Notes under the pieces: model-generated
Database searches by the model: none
The model's input: only the letters and a program-made list of their open reading frames with translations
Told to the model about the DNA's origin: nothing
Shown here: in pieces, positions 43,601-52,373 of the stretch
Position numbering within the stretch: position 1 is the stretch's first letter
Layout of the letters: each line of letters begins with the position of its first letter
Source of the DNA: Halospeciosus flavus
Lineage (GTDB): Archaea; Halobacteriota; Halobacteria; Halobacteriales; Halobacteriaceae
Assembly: GCF_029814175.1 (NCBI RefSeq)
Contig: NZ_CP122312.1
Span: 496,001 to 560,000, forward strand
Direction: 5' to 3'
Length of the DNA: 64,000 nt
Translations under genes and position numbers: made by a program

Positions 43601-44374
43601 GTCGTCGAGGAACCCGAGGAGCGCCTCGTCGAACGCCGTCGGATTCTCCAGCATCGCGAGGTGGGCCGCGTCCGGGACGGTCGTCCACTCGGCGTCGGGG
43701 ACGTGTTCGGCGAGGAACTCGTGGTACGCCGGCGGCGTGAGTGCGTCGTGTTCGCCCGTGAGCGCGAGCGTCGGTGCCGTCACCTCGTCGAGGCGGTCCC
43801 GAACGTCGAACGTGTGACAGGAGAGAAAGTCACGACGGGTGACGGCTCGGCCGACCGCTTCCATCCCGTCTCTGGAGAGTTCGAGGAGTCGGTCGTCCGG
43901 GTCGTGGAACAGTCGGTCCTCGCCGTGGAGGAACGCGACGGCGCGCTCGAAGTCGTCGTCGAGCCACTCGCGGAGGGGGTCGGCGACTGTGAGTTTCGCA
44001 CCCGACCCCGCGAGCACGAGTGCGTCGGGGTCTGCGCCGTGGTCGAGGACGGCACGGAGGACGACCGCGCCGCCGAGCGAGTTGCCACAGAGGACACTCG
44101 CGCCGGTCTCCTCGGCGACGGCGAGGACGTCCCGTGCGTACGCGTGTAGTGTCTCCTCGCCGGGCGGCGTGTCGACGTCGTCCGAGTCGCCGTGGCCGCT
44201 CAGGTCGAGGGCGACGACCGGCACGTCCCGCGAGAGCCGCGAGAGTTGGGCCTTCCAGATGCGGTGGGAACCGCCGCTCCCGTGGACGAAAAGTACCGGG
44301 GGACCGTCAGCCCCGCGTGCCGTCCGTCGAAACGCTGTCGTCCGCCCGTCGTGGTCGACGTACTCCGTCTCCAT
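43589..44374 (-). CDS. alpha/beta hydrolase
   Basis: The 261-residue protein has the serine-hydrolase triad: nucleophile in LCGNSLGGAVV (Ser within GNSLGG), Asp in ALTGEHDALT, and His in VPDAAHLAMLENP. The oxyanion region LFVHGSGGSHRIW is also clear. The ATG at 44374 is preferred; the extra upstream codons are not coding-like. It could be an esterase, lipase or C-C hydrolase; the substrate is unknown. Confidence 0.9.
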   Translation of the reverse strand: METEYVDHDGRTTAFRRTARGADGPPVLFVHGSGGSHRIWKAQLSRLSRDVPVVALDLSGHGDSDDVDTPPGEETLHAYARDVLAVAEETGASVLCGNSLGGAVVLRAVLDHGADPDALVLAGSGAKLTVADPLREWLDDDFERAVAFLHGEDRLFHDPDDRLLELSRDGMEAVGRAVTRRDFLSCHTFDVRDRLDEVTAPTLALTGEHDALTPPAYHEFLAEHVPDAEWTTVPDAAHLAMLENPTAFDEALLGFLDDLDL

Positions 44375-44477
44375 GCACGGCCAGTCGGACCCGACCACCA
44401 TAGCCCCGGTGGTGTGAACCGCAACACAACCACTCGTCCGAGAAGTGGGGGACGTCACCCCCGGCATCGGAGAAAAC

Positions 44478-44485
44478 TTTATATA
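44478..44485 (+). promoter_or_regulatory. TATA box of the Hsp20-like/cdc48 operon
   Basis: TTTATATA at 44478-44485, preceded by a purine-rich BRE-like GAAAAC, lies about 30-40 nt before the ATG at 44517. It is one of the clearest core promoters in the window and should drive both the Hsp20-like gene and the coupled cdc48. Confidence 0.65.
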
Positions 44486-44516
44486 CTGTACCAACTTACT
44501 TGCAGTTAGTAACAAT

Positions 44517-44765
44517 ATGACCTCTACCCGCAAACTGGAGCAAGCGGACGGGCTCGTTCGTCGCTACGACTACGACGACGTGTCCATGGTCGTCGCCGAC
44601 ACGGGCTTCCCCGAGGACGCCCTCAGTGTCGACGTCGTAGACGGAACGGCCATCCTCGTCGTCGAGGGCGAGGACGGCAGCGAGCAGTACGAACTCGACG
44701 TGCCGAGCGGTGAGGCGGAAGCGTTTATCAACAACGGCGTCGTCACCGTCGAGGTGAAACGATGA
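44517..44765 (+). CDS. Hsp20/alpha-crystallin-like small protein (DUF7127-like)
   Basis: The 82-residue protein starts [20 protein letters not shown] and forms a compact beta-sandwich-like sequence ([45 protein letters not shown]) resembling the alpha-crystallin core without its long N- and C-terminal arms. It is coupled to cdc48 through a 4-bp overlap, which suggests a role with the unfoldase. The ATG at 44517 is the first one after the TATA box. Confidence 0.8.
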   Translation: MTSTRKLEQADGLVRRYDYDDVSMVVADTGFPEDALSVDVVDGTAILVVEGEDGSEQYELDVPSGEAEAFINNGVVTVEVKR

Positions 44766-47035
44766 AGCTCACGGTCAAGCCGCTGAAACAGAAGGATGCC
44801 GGTCGTGGGCTCGCCGCCGTCGACCGGCAGGCGATGGACGAACTCGACCTCGACAACGGTGACTACATCGTCATCGAGGGCACCGATACCGGCCGCGCCG
44901 TCGCGCGCGTCTGGCCCGGCTACCCCGAAGACGAGGGCGAGGGCGTCATCCGTATCGACGGCCGTCTCCGCCAGGAGGCCGACGTCGGTATCGACGACAA
45001 GGTCTCCGTCGAGAAGGCCGACATCAAGCCCGCGACGTCGGTGACCGTCGCGCTCCCGCAGAACCTCCGCGTCCGCGGGAACATCTCGCCGTACATCCGC
45101 GACAAGATGAGCGGTCGCCCCGTCACGACGGGCCAGACGGTCCCCATCTCGCTGGGCTTCGGTGGCCTCGGCAGCATGTCGGGCCAGCAGGTCCCCGTGA
45201 AGGTGGCCGAGACCGACCCCGAGGGGACGGTCGTCATCACCGACTCCACCGAGATCCACGTCAGCGAACGCCCCGCCGAGGAAATCGTCGGCGGACCCGA
45301 GGGCGAGGAAGGTGGCGACGGCACGCCGAACGTCGCCTACGAGGACATCGGTGGTCTCGACGAGGAACTCGAACAGGTCCGGGAGATGATCGAACTCCCG
45401 ATGCGCCACCCCGAGCTCTTCCAGCAACTCGGCATCGAGCCGCCCAAAGGCGTCATGCTCCACGGGCCGCCCGGCACGGGGAAGACGCTCATCGCGAAGG
45501 CCGTCGCCAACGAGATCGACGCGCACTTCCAGACGATCTCCGGTCCGGAGATCATGTCGAAGTACTACGGGGAGTCCGAAGAACAGCTCCGCGAAATCTT
45601 CGACGAGGCCGAGGAGAACGCGCCGGCCATCGTCTTCATCGACGAGATCGACTCCATCGCACCCAAGCGCGAAGAGACGCAGGGTGACGTCGAACGCCGC
45701 GTGGTCGCCCAACTCCTCAGCCTGATGGACGGGCTCGAAGAACGCGGTGACGTCATCGTCATCGCGGCGACGAACCGCGTCGACGCCGTCGACCCCGCCC
45801 TCCGCCGTGGTGGGCGCTTCGACCGCGAGATCGAGATCGGCGTCCCCGACAAGGACGGCCGCAAGGAGATCTTGCAGGTCCACACCCGCGGGATGCCGCT
45901 CGCCGACGACGTCGAAGTCGACGAACTCGCCGAGAACACCCACGGGTTCGTCGGCGCCGACATCGAGAGCCTCTCGAAGGAGGCCGCGATGACCGCCCTG
46001 CGTCGCATCCGTCCTAAACTCGACCTCGAGTCCGAAGAGGTCGACGCCGAGGTCCTCGAGTCCATCCGCGTCACCGAGGACGACTTCAAGGAGGCACTGA
46101 AGGGCATCGAGCCCTCCGCGCTCCGCGAGGTGTTCGTCGAGGTGCCCGACGTCACGTGGAACGACGTCGGCGGACTCGCAGACACCAAAGAGCGCCTCCG
46201 CGAGACGGTCCAGTGGCCCCTCGAGTACGAGGACGTCTTCGAGGCGATGGACCTCGAGTCCGCGAAGGGTGTCCTCCTCTACGGGCCGCCCGGCACGGGG
46301 AAGACGCTGCTCGCGAAGGCCGTCGCCAACGAGTCCCAGAGCAACTTCATCTCCGTGAAGGGGCCGGAACTCCTCAACAAGTTCGTCGGGGAGTCCGAGA
46401 AGGGCGTCCGCGAGATCTTCGAGAAGGCGCGGTCGAACGCACCGACCGTCGTCTTCTTCGACGAGATCGACGCCATCGCGGCCGAACGTGGCCGCGGCGC
46501 GGGTGACTCGCAGGTCGGCGAACGCGTCGTCAGCCAACTCCTCACGGAACTCGACGGCATCGAGGACCTGGAGGACGTCGTCGTCATCGCGACGACCAAC
46601 CGCCCGGACCTCATCGACTCGGCGCTCCTGCGCCCCGGTCGACTCGACCGCCACGTCCACGTGCCGGTCCCCGACGACGAGGCCCGCGAGGCCATCCTCG
46701 AAGTCCACACGCGGAACAAGCCGCTCGCCGAGGACGTCGACCTCGAAGCCATCGCCGAGCGGACGAAGGGCTTCGTCGGCGCCGACATCCAGGCGCTCGT
46801 CCGCGAGGCCACGATGAACGCCACCCGGGAGTTCATCCACAGCGTCGACCCCGAGGAGGCGGTCGAGTCCGTCGGCAACGTCCGGATCACGATGGACCAC
46901 TTCGAGGAGGCCCTCGAAGAGATCGGTCCAAGTGTCGACGAGGACGTCAAACAGCAGTACGAACAGATCGAACAGCGCTTCCAGAAGGCCAGCCCCGCCG
47001 AGGAAGAAGAGGAAAGCCGGACGGCCTTCCACTAG
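44762..47035 (+). CDS. cdc48: AAA+ unfoldase Cdc48/VCP
   Basis: The 757-residue protein has the double-psi N domain ([20 protein letters not shown]), D1 with Walker [15 protein letters not shown] (about 235) and Walker [12 protein letters not shown], and D2 with Walker [15 protein letters not shown] (about 507) and Walker [12 protein letters not shown]. Sensor and arginine-finger regions are intact ([20 protein letters not shown]). It unfolds substrates for the proteasome; the C-terminus (SRTAFH) lacks the HbYX tail. It is the second gene of the Hsp20-like operon. Confidence 0.97.
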   Translation: MKLTVKPLKQKDAGRGLAAVDRQAMDELDLDNGDYIVIEGTDTGRAVARVWPGYPEDEGEGVIRIDGRLRQEADVGIDDKVSVEKADIKPATSVTVALPQNLRVRGNISPYIRDKMSGRPVTTGQTVPISLGFGGLGSMSGQQVPVKVAETDPEGTVVITDSTEIHVSERPAEEIVGGPEGEEGGDGTPNVAYEDIGGLDEELEQVREMIELPMRHPELFQQLGIEPPKGVMLHGPPGTGKTLIAKAVANEIDAHFQTISGPEIMSKYYGESEEQLREIFDEAEENAPAIVFIDEIDSIAPKREETQGDVERRVVAQLLSLMDGLEERGDVIVIAATNRVDAVDPALRRGGRFDREIEIGVPDKDGRKEILQVHTRGMPLADDVEVDELAENTHGFVGADIESLSKEAAMTALRRIRPKLDLESEEVDAEVLESIRVTEDDFKEALKGIEPSALREVFVEVPDVTWNDVGGLADTKERLRETVQWPLEYEDVFEAMDLESAKGVLLYGPPGTGKTLLAKAVANESQSNFISVKGPELLNKFVGESEKGVREIFEKARSNAPTVVFFDEIDAIAAERGRGAGDSQVGERVVSQLLTELDGIEDLEDVVVIATTNRPDLIDSALLRPGRLDRHVHVPVPDDEAREAILEVHTRNKPLAEDVDLEAIAERTKGFVGADIQALVREATMNATREFIHSVDPEEAVESVGNVRITMDHFEEALEEIGPSVDEDVKQQYEQIEQRFQKASPAEEEEESRTAFH

Positions 47036-47096
47036 GGCGGCCTACTCGGTCCCCGAACGCGTCTCCGACTTTTCTTTCGTGTCGCTTCTCCGCCCC

Positions 47097-47130
47097 GACA
47101 GTTGAACAGTTGTACAATCGTTCAACTGTC
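47097..47130. repeat. 34-bp near-perfect palindrome between cdc48 and the Gins51 gene
   Basis: GACAGTTGAAC (47097-47107) pairs exactly with GTTCAACTGTC (47120-47130), and the centre TTGTACAA is itself palindromic, so 15 of 17 positions are symmetric. It lies between converging genes. It could end transcription from both sides, or bind a dimeric or tetrameric regulator. Confidence 0.7.
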
Positions 47131-47301
47131 TCGTCCGGGCGCGCTCCGACGACGCGCGGGTCTCCACGAAGGTTCACGTAGGAAGCCGGGACCAGACGGT
47201 GCGTGACGTGAGAATCGTCGCGACGCGTCAGTTCCGGGAGTGCGACCGAACGCGTCGCGGGTCGGTGTCGGAGGTCGCCTGTTCGCCCCTCGCGCACTCG
47301 T

Positions 47302-48186
47302 TCACTCGCCGAGTCGCTCGGCGGCGTCGCGTTCGAGCAGCGGGTCGGCGTTCTCTTTGGGGAGCGTGACGACGTCGTCCTGCTGGAGGTCGTAGGCGCG
47401 CTCGTCGACCCCGAACACTTCTCCGACGTCCTGGGTGATGCGGAGCGTCGTCCGGGCGGTGGCGGGTTCGTCGTCGATAGCCGCGGGTTCGTCGCCCGCC
47501 TCGTCGGCGGCGAGGTCCTCGCTACCCATCGCGGCGGCGGCGCTCGACGGCGACTCCGCCTCCGATTCGGACGCTGGTTCCGGCGAACTCCCCGGTTCGG
47601 CACCCACCGGGTCCGGCAGTTCGGGCGCCGACGGTTCGACAGTGTCCGCACCGGTCTCGGTCTCGGTCTTGGTCTCGGTGCCTGCGGCCGCGTCCGAACC
47701 TGTCGAGTCGGCGGTCGTGCCGTCCCGTGGGCTCTCGGCCAGTTCGGCCTTCGGTTCGGTGCCGATCTTCCCGGTCTCCAGACTCCCACCGGGTTCGACG
47801 TCGCCGGCGATGACGTCGAGGACGTGGGACTTGTTCTCCTCGATGCGCTCGACGAGGTCGCCGTAGAGTCGCTTCTCCTCCGCGGTGAGTCCCTCCATCC
47901 CGGACTCCATGCCGGCGGCGGCGAGGCTCGCCTGCTTGACGACCTTGCCCATCCGGCGTTCGTAGAGGGCTTCGGCGATCTGTTCGGCGGTGTCGATCTC
48001 GTCGCTCAGCGACTGCACCTCCTCGTCGCGGAAGGGGTCGGCGGCCTCCTCGGCGGCCGCGTCGCGGCGCTCGCGGAGCGATTCGATGTACTCGGCGACC
48101 TCCTCGTAGAAGGAGTCGCGCAGGTCCTGTAGGCCGTCGCTCGCACGTTCGCGGGTCTGAGCCGCGCGGAGTTCTTCTAAGTCCAT
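47302..48186 (-). CDS. archaeal GINS subunit (Gins51)
   Basis: The 294-residue replication protein has the helical A domain (DLEELRAAQTRERASDGLQD, SLRERRDAAAEEAADPFRDE, KVVKQASLAAAGMESGMEGL) followed by a long acidic Ala/Glu/Thr linker (about 125-240) and a small C-terminal B domain (RTTLRITQDVGEVFGVDERA, DDVVTLPKENADPLLERDAA). The A-then-B order is the Gins51 (Sld5/Psf1) type. It would stimulate MCM in the CMG-like helicase. It starts 1 bp after the stop of priS, so the two are co-translated. Confidence 0.92.
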   Translation of the reverse strand: MDLEELRAAQTRERASDGLQDLRDSFYEEVAEYIESLRERRDAAAEEAADPFRDEEVQSLSDEIDTAEQIAEALYERRMGKVVKQASLAAAGMESGMEGLTAEEKRLYGDLVERIEENKSHVLDVIAGDVEPGGSLETGKIGTEPKAELAESPRDGTTADSTGSDAAAGTETKTETETGADTVEPSAPELPDPVGAEPGSSPEPASESEAESPSSAAAAMGSEDLAADEAGDEPAAIDDEPATARTTLRITQDVGEVFGVDERAYDLQQDDVVTLPKENADPLLERDAAERLGE

Positions 48187-49362
48187 TTATTCTCGCCCCT
48201 TCTCTGCCCACCCGCGGGCCATCAGGAAGACGCCCGCGTACTCCGGGAGCGTAACCTCGCCCGGCGCGACACTAAACGTTTCGTCCAGGAGTTCGAGCGT
48301 GTACTCTCGCTCGACGTCGACCGTGATCTCGTGGCTCGTGAACGTCTCCGGGACGGCGTCGACCAGCGGGTCGAAGTCGTCGATCTCGTCGCGGCCGAGC
48401 CGGACGACCTCCAGTCCGCTCCCGCCGTGGAGCGACCCCGGCAGGCGGATGAGCCGGTGGGTGTCCGTCGTGACCGGCTCGTCGATGGCCGAACTCTGCT
48501 CGGCGACGGTCTCGCCGACGAGCTTCTTCACGAGCGTCTTGAACGCGGGGTGGAGGTCGATGTTGCCGCGGCGGATCTCCTCGCGGCGCTGCTCGGCGAC
48601 GGTGAGGATGGCCTCCGCGCGCCCCTCACCGATGCCGTCGAACGTCTGGAGGCGGAACAGGGCGTCCTCCTCGTCGAGTGCGAGGAGTTCGTCGACGAAC
48701 TCGTTCAGGTGTTCGACGACTCGACGGCCCCACCCGCCGTCCGCCGGGAGCGTCTGCTTCTCCGTCGGGTTCTTCACGCCGACGCCGCTGACGACCTCCT
48801 CGTCGACGAGCGCGTCGAGGTCGATTTCGTTCCCACGGACGTAGTCGACGATCTCGCGTCGCTGCTCGCGTTCGAGCCGTTTGGCCCCCTCGTCGCGGAC
48901 GTGGACGTGGTAGCCACGGCCGCCGGAGAAGACGACGGTGAGGTCCTCGAAGCCGAAGTCGCGTTCGAGGATGTCGAGGAGTCGGAGGACGTGGTCCTTC
49001 CCGGCCGCGAGCATCTCGGCGTAGGAGTCCTCACCGGGCGTGATGTTCGGGAGGTGGTCGGCGTCGATGTCGAAGACGACGTCCGAGCCGTTCCACCCCT
49101 TCCCGTCCATCGTCCGCTCGCTGGGGTCGTCGTAGTACCCCGCGGAGAAGTAGACGTGGCGGGGACGCTCGCGGACGAGGAACTTCTCGAGGTTGCCGAG
49201 GTCGAGCAACGACCGGTGGCGAACCATCGTCGTATCCGGTCCCTCCGTCCAGGGGATGTAGCCCCACTCCCGGGCGTCGGCGCCCGGCGGCGCCGTCACG
49301 TCGACACGCCGGTAGTGGTCGCGGAACCGGCCTCGTAGGTACGCCCGCGTACGATCCTCCAT
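48187..49362 (-). CDS. priS: DNA primase small catalytic subunit
   Basis: The 391-residue archaeo-eukaryotic primase shows the metal-binding pair in VVFDIDADHLPN and the SGGRGYHVHV motif, preceded by HVYFSAGYYDDPSERTM. The conserved RLIRLPGSLHGGSGLEV closes the active site. It makes primers with PriL, which is not in the window. It is followed immediately by Gins51, a common archaeal arrangement. Confidence 0.96.
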   Translation of the reverse strand: MEDRTRAYLRGRFRDHYRRVDVTAPPGADAREWGYIPWTEGPDTTMVRHRSLLDLGNLEKFLVRERPRHVYFSAGYYDDPSERTMDGKGWNGSDVVFDIDADHLPNITPGEDSYAEMLAAGKDHVLRLLDILERDFGFEDLTVVFSGGRGYHVHVRDEGAKRLEREQRREIVDYVRGNEIDLDALVDEEVVSGVGVKNPTEKQTLPADGGWGRRVVEHLNEFVDELLALDEEDALFRLQTFDGIGEGRAEAILTVAEQRREEIRRGNIDLHPAFKTLVKKLVGETVAEQSSAIDEPVTTDTHRLIRLPGSLHGGSGLEVVRLGRDEIDDFDPLVDAVPETFTSHEITVDVEREYTLELLDETFSVAPGEVTLPEYAGVFLMARGWAEKGRE

Positions 49363-49427
49363 GCTCCTTCGTGATAGGGCGAGCAGTACAAAAAGACGTA
49401 TCGTTCTCGTCGCCGGAGTGTCAGACC

Positions 49428-49919
49428 CTACCGTCCGAACACGTCCGAGAGTCGGTCGCGAAGCGTACTCCGGTCGCCCAACCGGAGGTAGTAGGCCCCC
49501 TCGCCGTCCTCGTAGTAGTTGTCGATCTGGCGCTCGATGCTGAACCCGAGGTGCCGGTAGAAGTCGAGGGCGTTCTGGTTCGACGCACGGGCGTGACAGG
49601 AGACCGTCTCGGCGTCGTCGGCCACCTGGCCGACGAGGCGCTCGCCGAACCCCTCGCCGCGGTACTCGGGGTCGACCGCGAGAAAGAGGAGGTAGCCGTC
49701 GCGACGGGTGGCCGCGAAGCCGACGAGTTCCTCCTCGCCGGCGGCGTCGGTGGTGACGAAGAGGTACACCCGTGCGCGGCGGTACGCGTCCGAGAAGAAC
49801 CCCCGGCGTTGCTTCAGGAGACCCTCCTCCTCACGGATGCGTTCTTTGAGTTGCCAGGCCTCTTCGAGGTACTCCTGGCTCCCCGGTGGGACGACCCGTT
49901 TCTCGACCGTAGCGCTCAC
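49428..49919 (-). CDS. GNAT-family N-acetyltransferase
   Basis: The 163-residue protein has the GNAT acetyl-CoA site FLAVDPEYRGEGFGERLVGQ (motif A with R-G-x-G-x-G) followed by SCHARASNQNALDFYRHLGF. A GTG at 49919 (MSATVEKR) is taken as the start; an upstream in-frame start would add 34 residues that do not look coding. It may acetylate protein termini or small molecules. Confidence 0.87.
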   Translation of the reverse strand: MSATVEKRVVPPGSQEYLEEAWQLKERIREEEGLLKQRRGFFSDAYRRARVYLFVTTDAAGEEELVGFAATRRDGYLLFLAVDPEYRGEGFGERLVGQVADDAETVSCHARASNQNALDFYRHLGFSIERQIDNYYEDGEGAYYLRLGDRSTLRDRLSDVFGR

Positions 49920-50055
49920 TGGCCGGTAGTACTGCCGCCGCAGTATTAACTCCTTCCCGTCCCAGCACTCTCGGCCGGCAGCGCGCCGAGCGCTCGCGGC
50001 CGCCGTCACCGTCGCCCACAATACTTTCGAGGATCTGGCGCGTGTGAATAGCTAC

Positions 50056-50826
50056 ATGGAAGACGAGCGTTTCGGTCGACAACAGATGCAGGCGGCGGGG
50101 GAGTCCGCGGTCGACCGACTCAGAGAGGCAGTGCTGACGGGTATCGCGGTGATGGTCCCCCTCCTCATCACGTTCTACGTCCTCCTCACCGCTGTCGACC
50201 TCCTCATGGGCGTCCTCGACCCCCTCGCCCGCTTCCTCCAGCAGGCCGGCATCGCCCCCGACCAGCAGAAGTTCATCATCCAGGTCGCCGCCATCGTCTC
50301 GCTGACGATCCTCACGCTCGGCATCGGCTTCGCCGCGAGTCTCCCCGCCGGCGACAAGGTCATCTCCTACTTCGACCAGATCATCGAGCGCATCCCCGGT
50401 ATCGGCGCTATCTACACCAGTTTCCGGCAGATGAGCGACGTCATGCTGGAGAGCGACGCGAACAACTTCCGGGAGGTGAAACTCGTCGAGTACCCCCACG
50501 AGGGGTCGTACACTCTCGGTTTCGAGACGACGCGAACGCCCGAACCCGTCCGGGAGGCCGCGGGTGACGACACGATGCGGACGCTCTTCCTCCCGCTCGC
50601 ACCGAATCCCGTGATGGGTGGCTTTTTGGCCCACATCCCAGAAGAACGCATTATGGACGTCGACATGACCGTCGAAGAAGGGATGCGGACCGTCATCACG
50701 ACCGGCGTCGCGGTCGCCGAACCCGGTCAGGGTGAGGGACTCTCCCGCGAGAAGCTCGAACAGCTCGGGGGCGTCGACGTTGCGAACGCCCTCGACGAAC
50801 GGGACCGGAAGGACCGCGAGCAATAG
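50056..50826 (+). CDS. DUF502-family membrane protein
   Basis: The 256-residue protein has two helices near the N-terminus (LTGIAVMVPLLITFYVLLTA and FIIQVAAIVSLTILTLGIGF), then a soluble C-terminal region with YFDQIIERIPGIGAIYTSFR and FLAHIPEERIMDVDMTVEEG, the DUF502 pattern. The start at 50056 (MEDERFGRQQMQ) is preferred over a GTG four codons upstream. The stop is directly followed by the archease gene. The function is unknown. Confidence 0.87.
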   Translation: MEDERFGRQQMQAAGESAVDRLREAVLTGIAVMVPLLITFYVLLTAVDLLMGVLDPLARFLQQAGIAPDQQKFIIQVAAIVSLTILTLGIGFAASLPAGDKVISYFDQIIERIPGIGAIYTSFRQMSDVMLESDANNFREVKLVEYPHEGSYTLGFETTRTPEPVREAAGDDTMRTLFLPLAPNPVMGGFLAHIPEERIMDVDMTVEEGMRTVITTGVAVAEPGQGEGLSREKLEQLGGVDVANALDERDRKDREQ

Positions 50827-51240
50827 ATGCCGTACGACCTCCGCGAACACACCGCCGACGTCGCGGTCGAGGCCACGGCCGACTCGCTGGGCGGCGTCTT
50901 CGCCGCCGTCGCCGACGGGATGGCCGCCGCGATGTGTGACCCGCCGTACCCCGACGACGGCGAACGCTTCGCTGTCGATCTGACCGCCGCCTCGCGTGAA
51001 CGCCTCCTCTACGACTACCTCGACCAACTCATCTACGAACGCGACGTCCGCGGCGTCTTGCCCGTCGACAACGAGGCCACCGTGACGACGACCAACGATG
51101 GGTGGGCAGTCGAGGGGTCGGCCCGCGGCGTCCCGCTCTCGTCGGTCCACGCACGCGACCTGAAGGCCGTCACCTACTCCGAGATGTCTCTCGAAGAGAC
51201 CGTCGACGGGTGGGAGGCGTACGTCGTCTTCGACGTCTGA
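50827..51240 (+). CDS. archease (RtcB partner)
   Basis: The 137-residue protein has the archease pattern YDLREHTADVAVEATADSLG at the N-terminus and KAVTYSEMSLEETVDGWEAY at the end, including the Asp/Glu residues that place metal ions on RtcB. Archease speeds guanylylation of RtcB during tRNA splicing or RNA repair. RtcB itself follows after one intervening gene. Confidence 0.92.
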   Translation: MPYDLREHTADVAVEATADSLGGVFAAVADGMAAAMCDPPYPDDGERFAVDLTAASRERLLYDYLDQLIYERDVRGVLPVDNEATVTTTNDGWAVEGSARGVPLSSVHARDLKAVTYSEMSLEETVDGWEAYVVFDV

Positions 51241-51282
51241 GGGGGACAGACTTTACCCGTCGGCCGCCCGTCGACTCCGCCC

Positions 51283-52335
51283 ATGCACTCTACGCGGTCC
51301 GTCGACGGGCCACTCGCCCCGCACGTCGACTACGTCACCGAGGGCGGAGGACCGAGCCTCGACGCGCTACACTTCCTGTGGGACGTCGTCTCGGAGCCAC
51401 TGAACGCCGCGCTCCTCGGCGGCGGCGCGTTCGCCGTGCTCGTCGTCGTCCTGGGCTACCTGCGCTTCCGGCCGTTCCAGCGGGACTTCGAGGCGCTGCG
51501 CGACGCGCTCTCCGAGTACGAACAGTACCTCCCGTGGATGCTCCGGTTGGCTATCGGCCTGCCGCTGATCGGTGCGGGCTTCGCGGGCTACTTCTTCGCG
51601 CCGAATATCCCGGCACCGACGAAGGTGTTCCAGGTCCTCGTGGGCTTCCTCCTGCTGTTCGGTCTCGGAACGCGCGTCGTCGCGTTCGTCGGCCTCCTCG
51701 GCTACCTCGTGGGTCTCGTCGTCGAACCTTACCTGCTCATCGCCAGCGAGTTCGTCGGCGGCTTCCTCGGCATCATGCTCCTCGGGAGCGGCCGCCCGAG
51801 CGCCGACCACCTCCTCCAGCGGGTCGCCGACGCGCCGGGGACGAGTTACGGCCGCATCGACCCGCTCCACTCGCTGGTCAGCCGGTTCAACCGGGCCATC
51901 GACCCCTACGAACCCTACGCCGCCACTGTCGTCCGCGTGGGACTCGGCTTCAACTTCGCCTACCTCGGCGTCGTCGAGAAACTCCTCCAGCCGGGTCGCG
52001 CCCTTCAGGTCGTCGAGAAGTACGACCTCACGCAGGTCGTCCCGGTCGACCCCGGAATGTGGGTGATCGGCGCGGGCCTCACCGAACTCGCCATCGGCGT
52101 CTTCCTCCTGCTCGGCCTGTTCACCCGCGGCGTCTCCGCGGTCGCCTTCATCGTCCTCACGACGACGCTGTTCGGCCTGCCCGACGACCCCGTGCTCGCA
52201 CACGTCTCGCTGTTCGGTCTCGCCTCGATGCTGTTCGTCACCGGGAGCGGCCCGCTCGCGCTCGACAACCGCCTCCGCTCGCTCGCGGCGCGCGTCGGAC
52301 TCGTCCCTGGGTCGACGGCACAGGCCGGCCAGTAG
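51283..52335 (+). CDS. DoxX-like membrane protein
   Basis: The 350-residue protein has eight or more membrane helices in two halves. The first half includes NAALLGGGAFAVLVVVLGYL and LAIGLPLIGAGFAGYFFAPN; the second, VRVGLGFNFAYLGVVEKLLQ and LLLGLFTRGVSAVAFIVLTT, a DoxX/DoxD-type pattern of membrane redox proteins. It sits between archease and RtcB on the same strand with 42- and 38-bp gaps. No cofactor site is evident. Confidence 0.82.
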   Translation: MHSTRSVDGPLAPHVDYVTEGGGPSLDALHFLWDVVSEPLNAALLGGGAFAVLVVVLGYLRFRPFQRDFEALRDALSEYEQYLPWMLRLAIGLPLIGAGFAGYFFAPNIPAPTKVFQVLVGFLLLFGLGTRVVAFVGLLGYLVGLVVEPYLLIASEFVGGFLGIMLLGSGRPSADHLLQRVADAPGTSYGRIDPLHSLVSRFNRAIDPYEPYAATVVRVGLGFNFAYLGVVEKLLQPGRALQVVEKYDLTQVVPVDPGMWVIGAGLTELAIGVFLLLGLFTRGVSAVAFIVLTTTLFGLPDDPVLAHVSLFGLASMLFVTGSGPLALDNRLRSLAARVGLVPGSTAQAGQ

Positions 52336-52373
52336 ACGAAACCTACTCCACCCCGGCGGACAGAGTAGCGACC

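Noticed and set aside
44570..47032. A very long open frame on the strand opposite to cdc48
   Set aside because: Such antisense frames are the usual by-product of GC-rich codon choice; the protein lacks motifs while the plus strand encodes a complete Cdc48.
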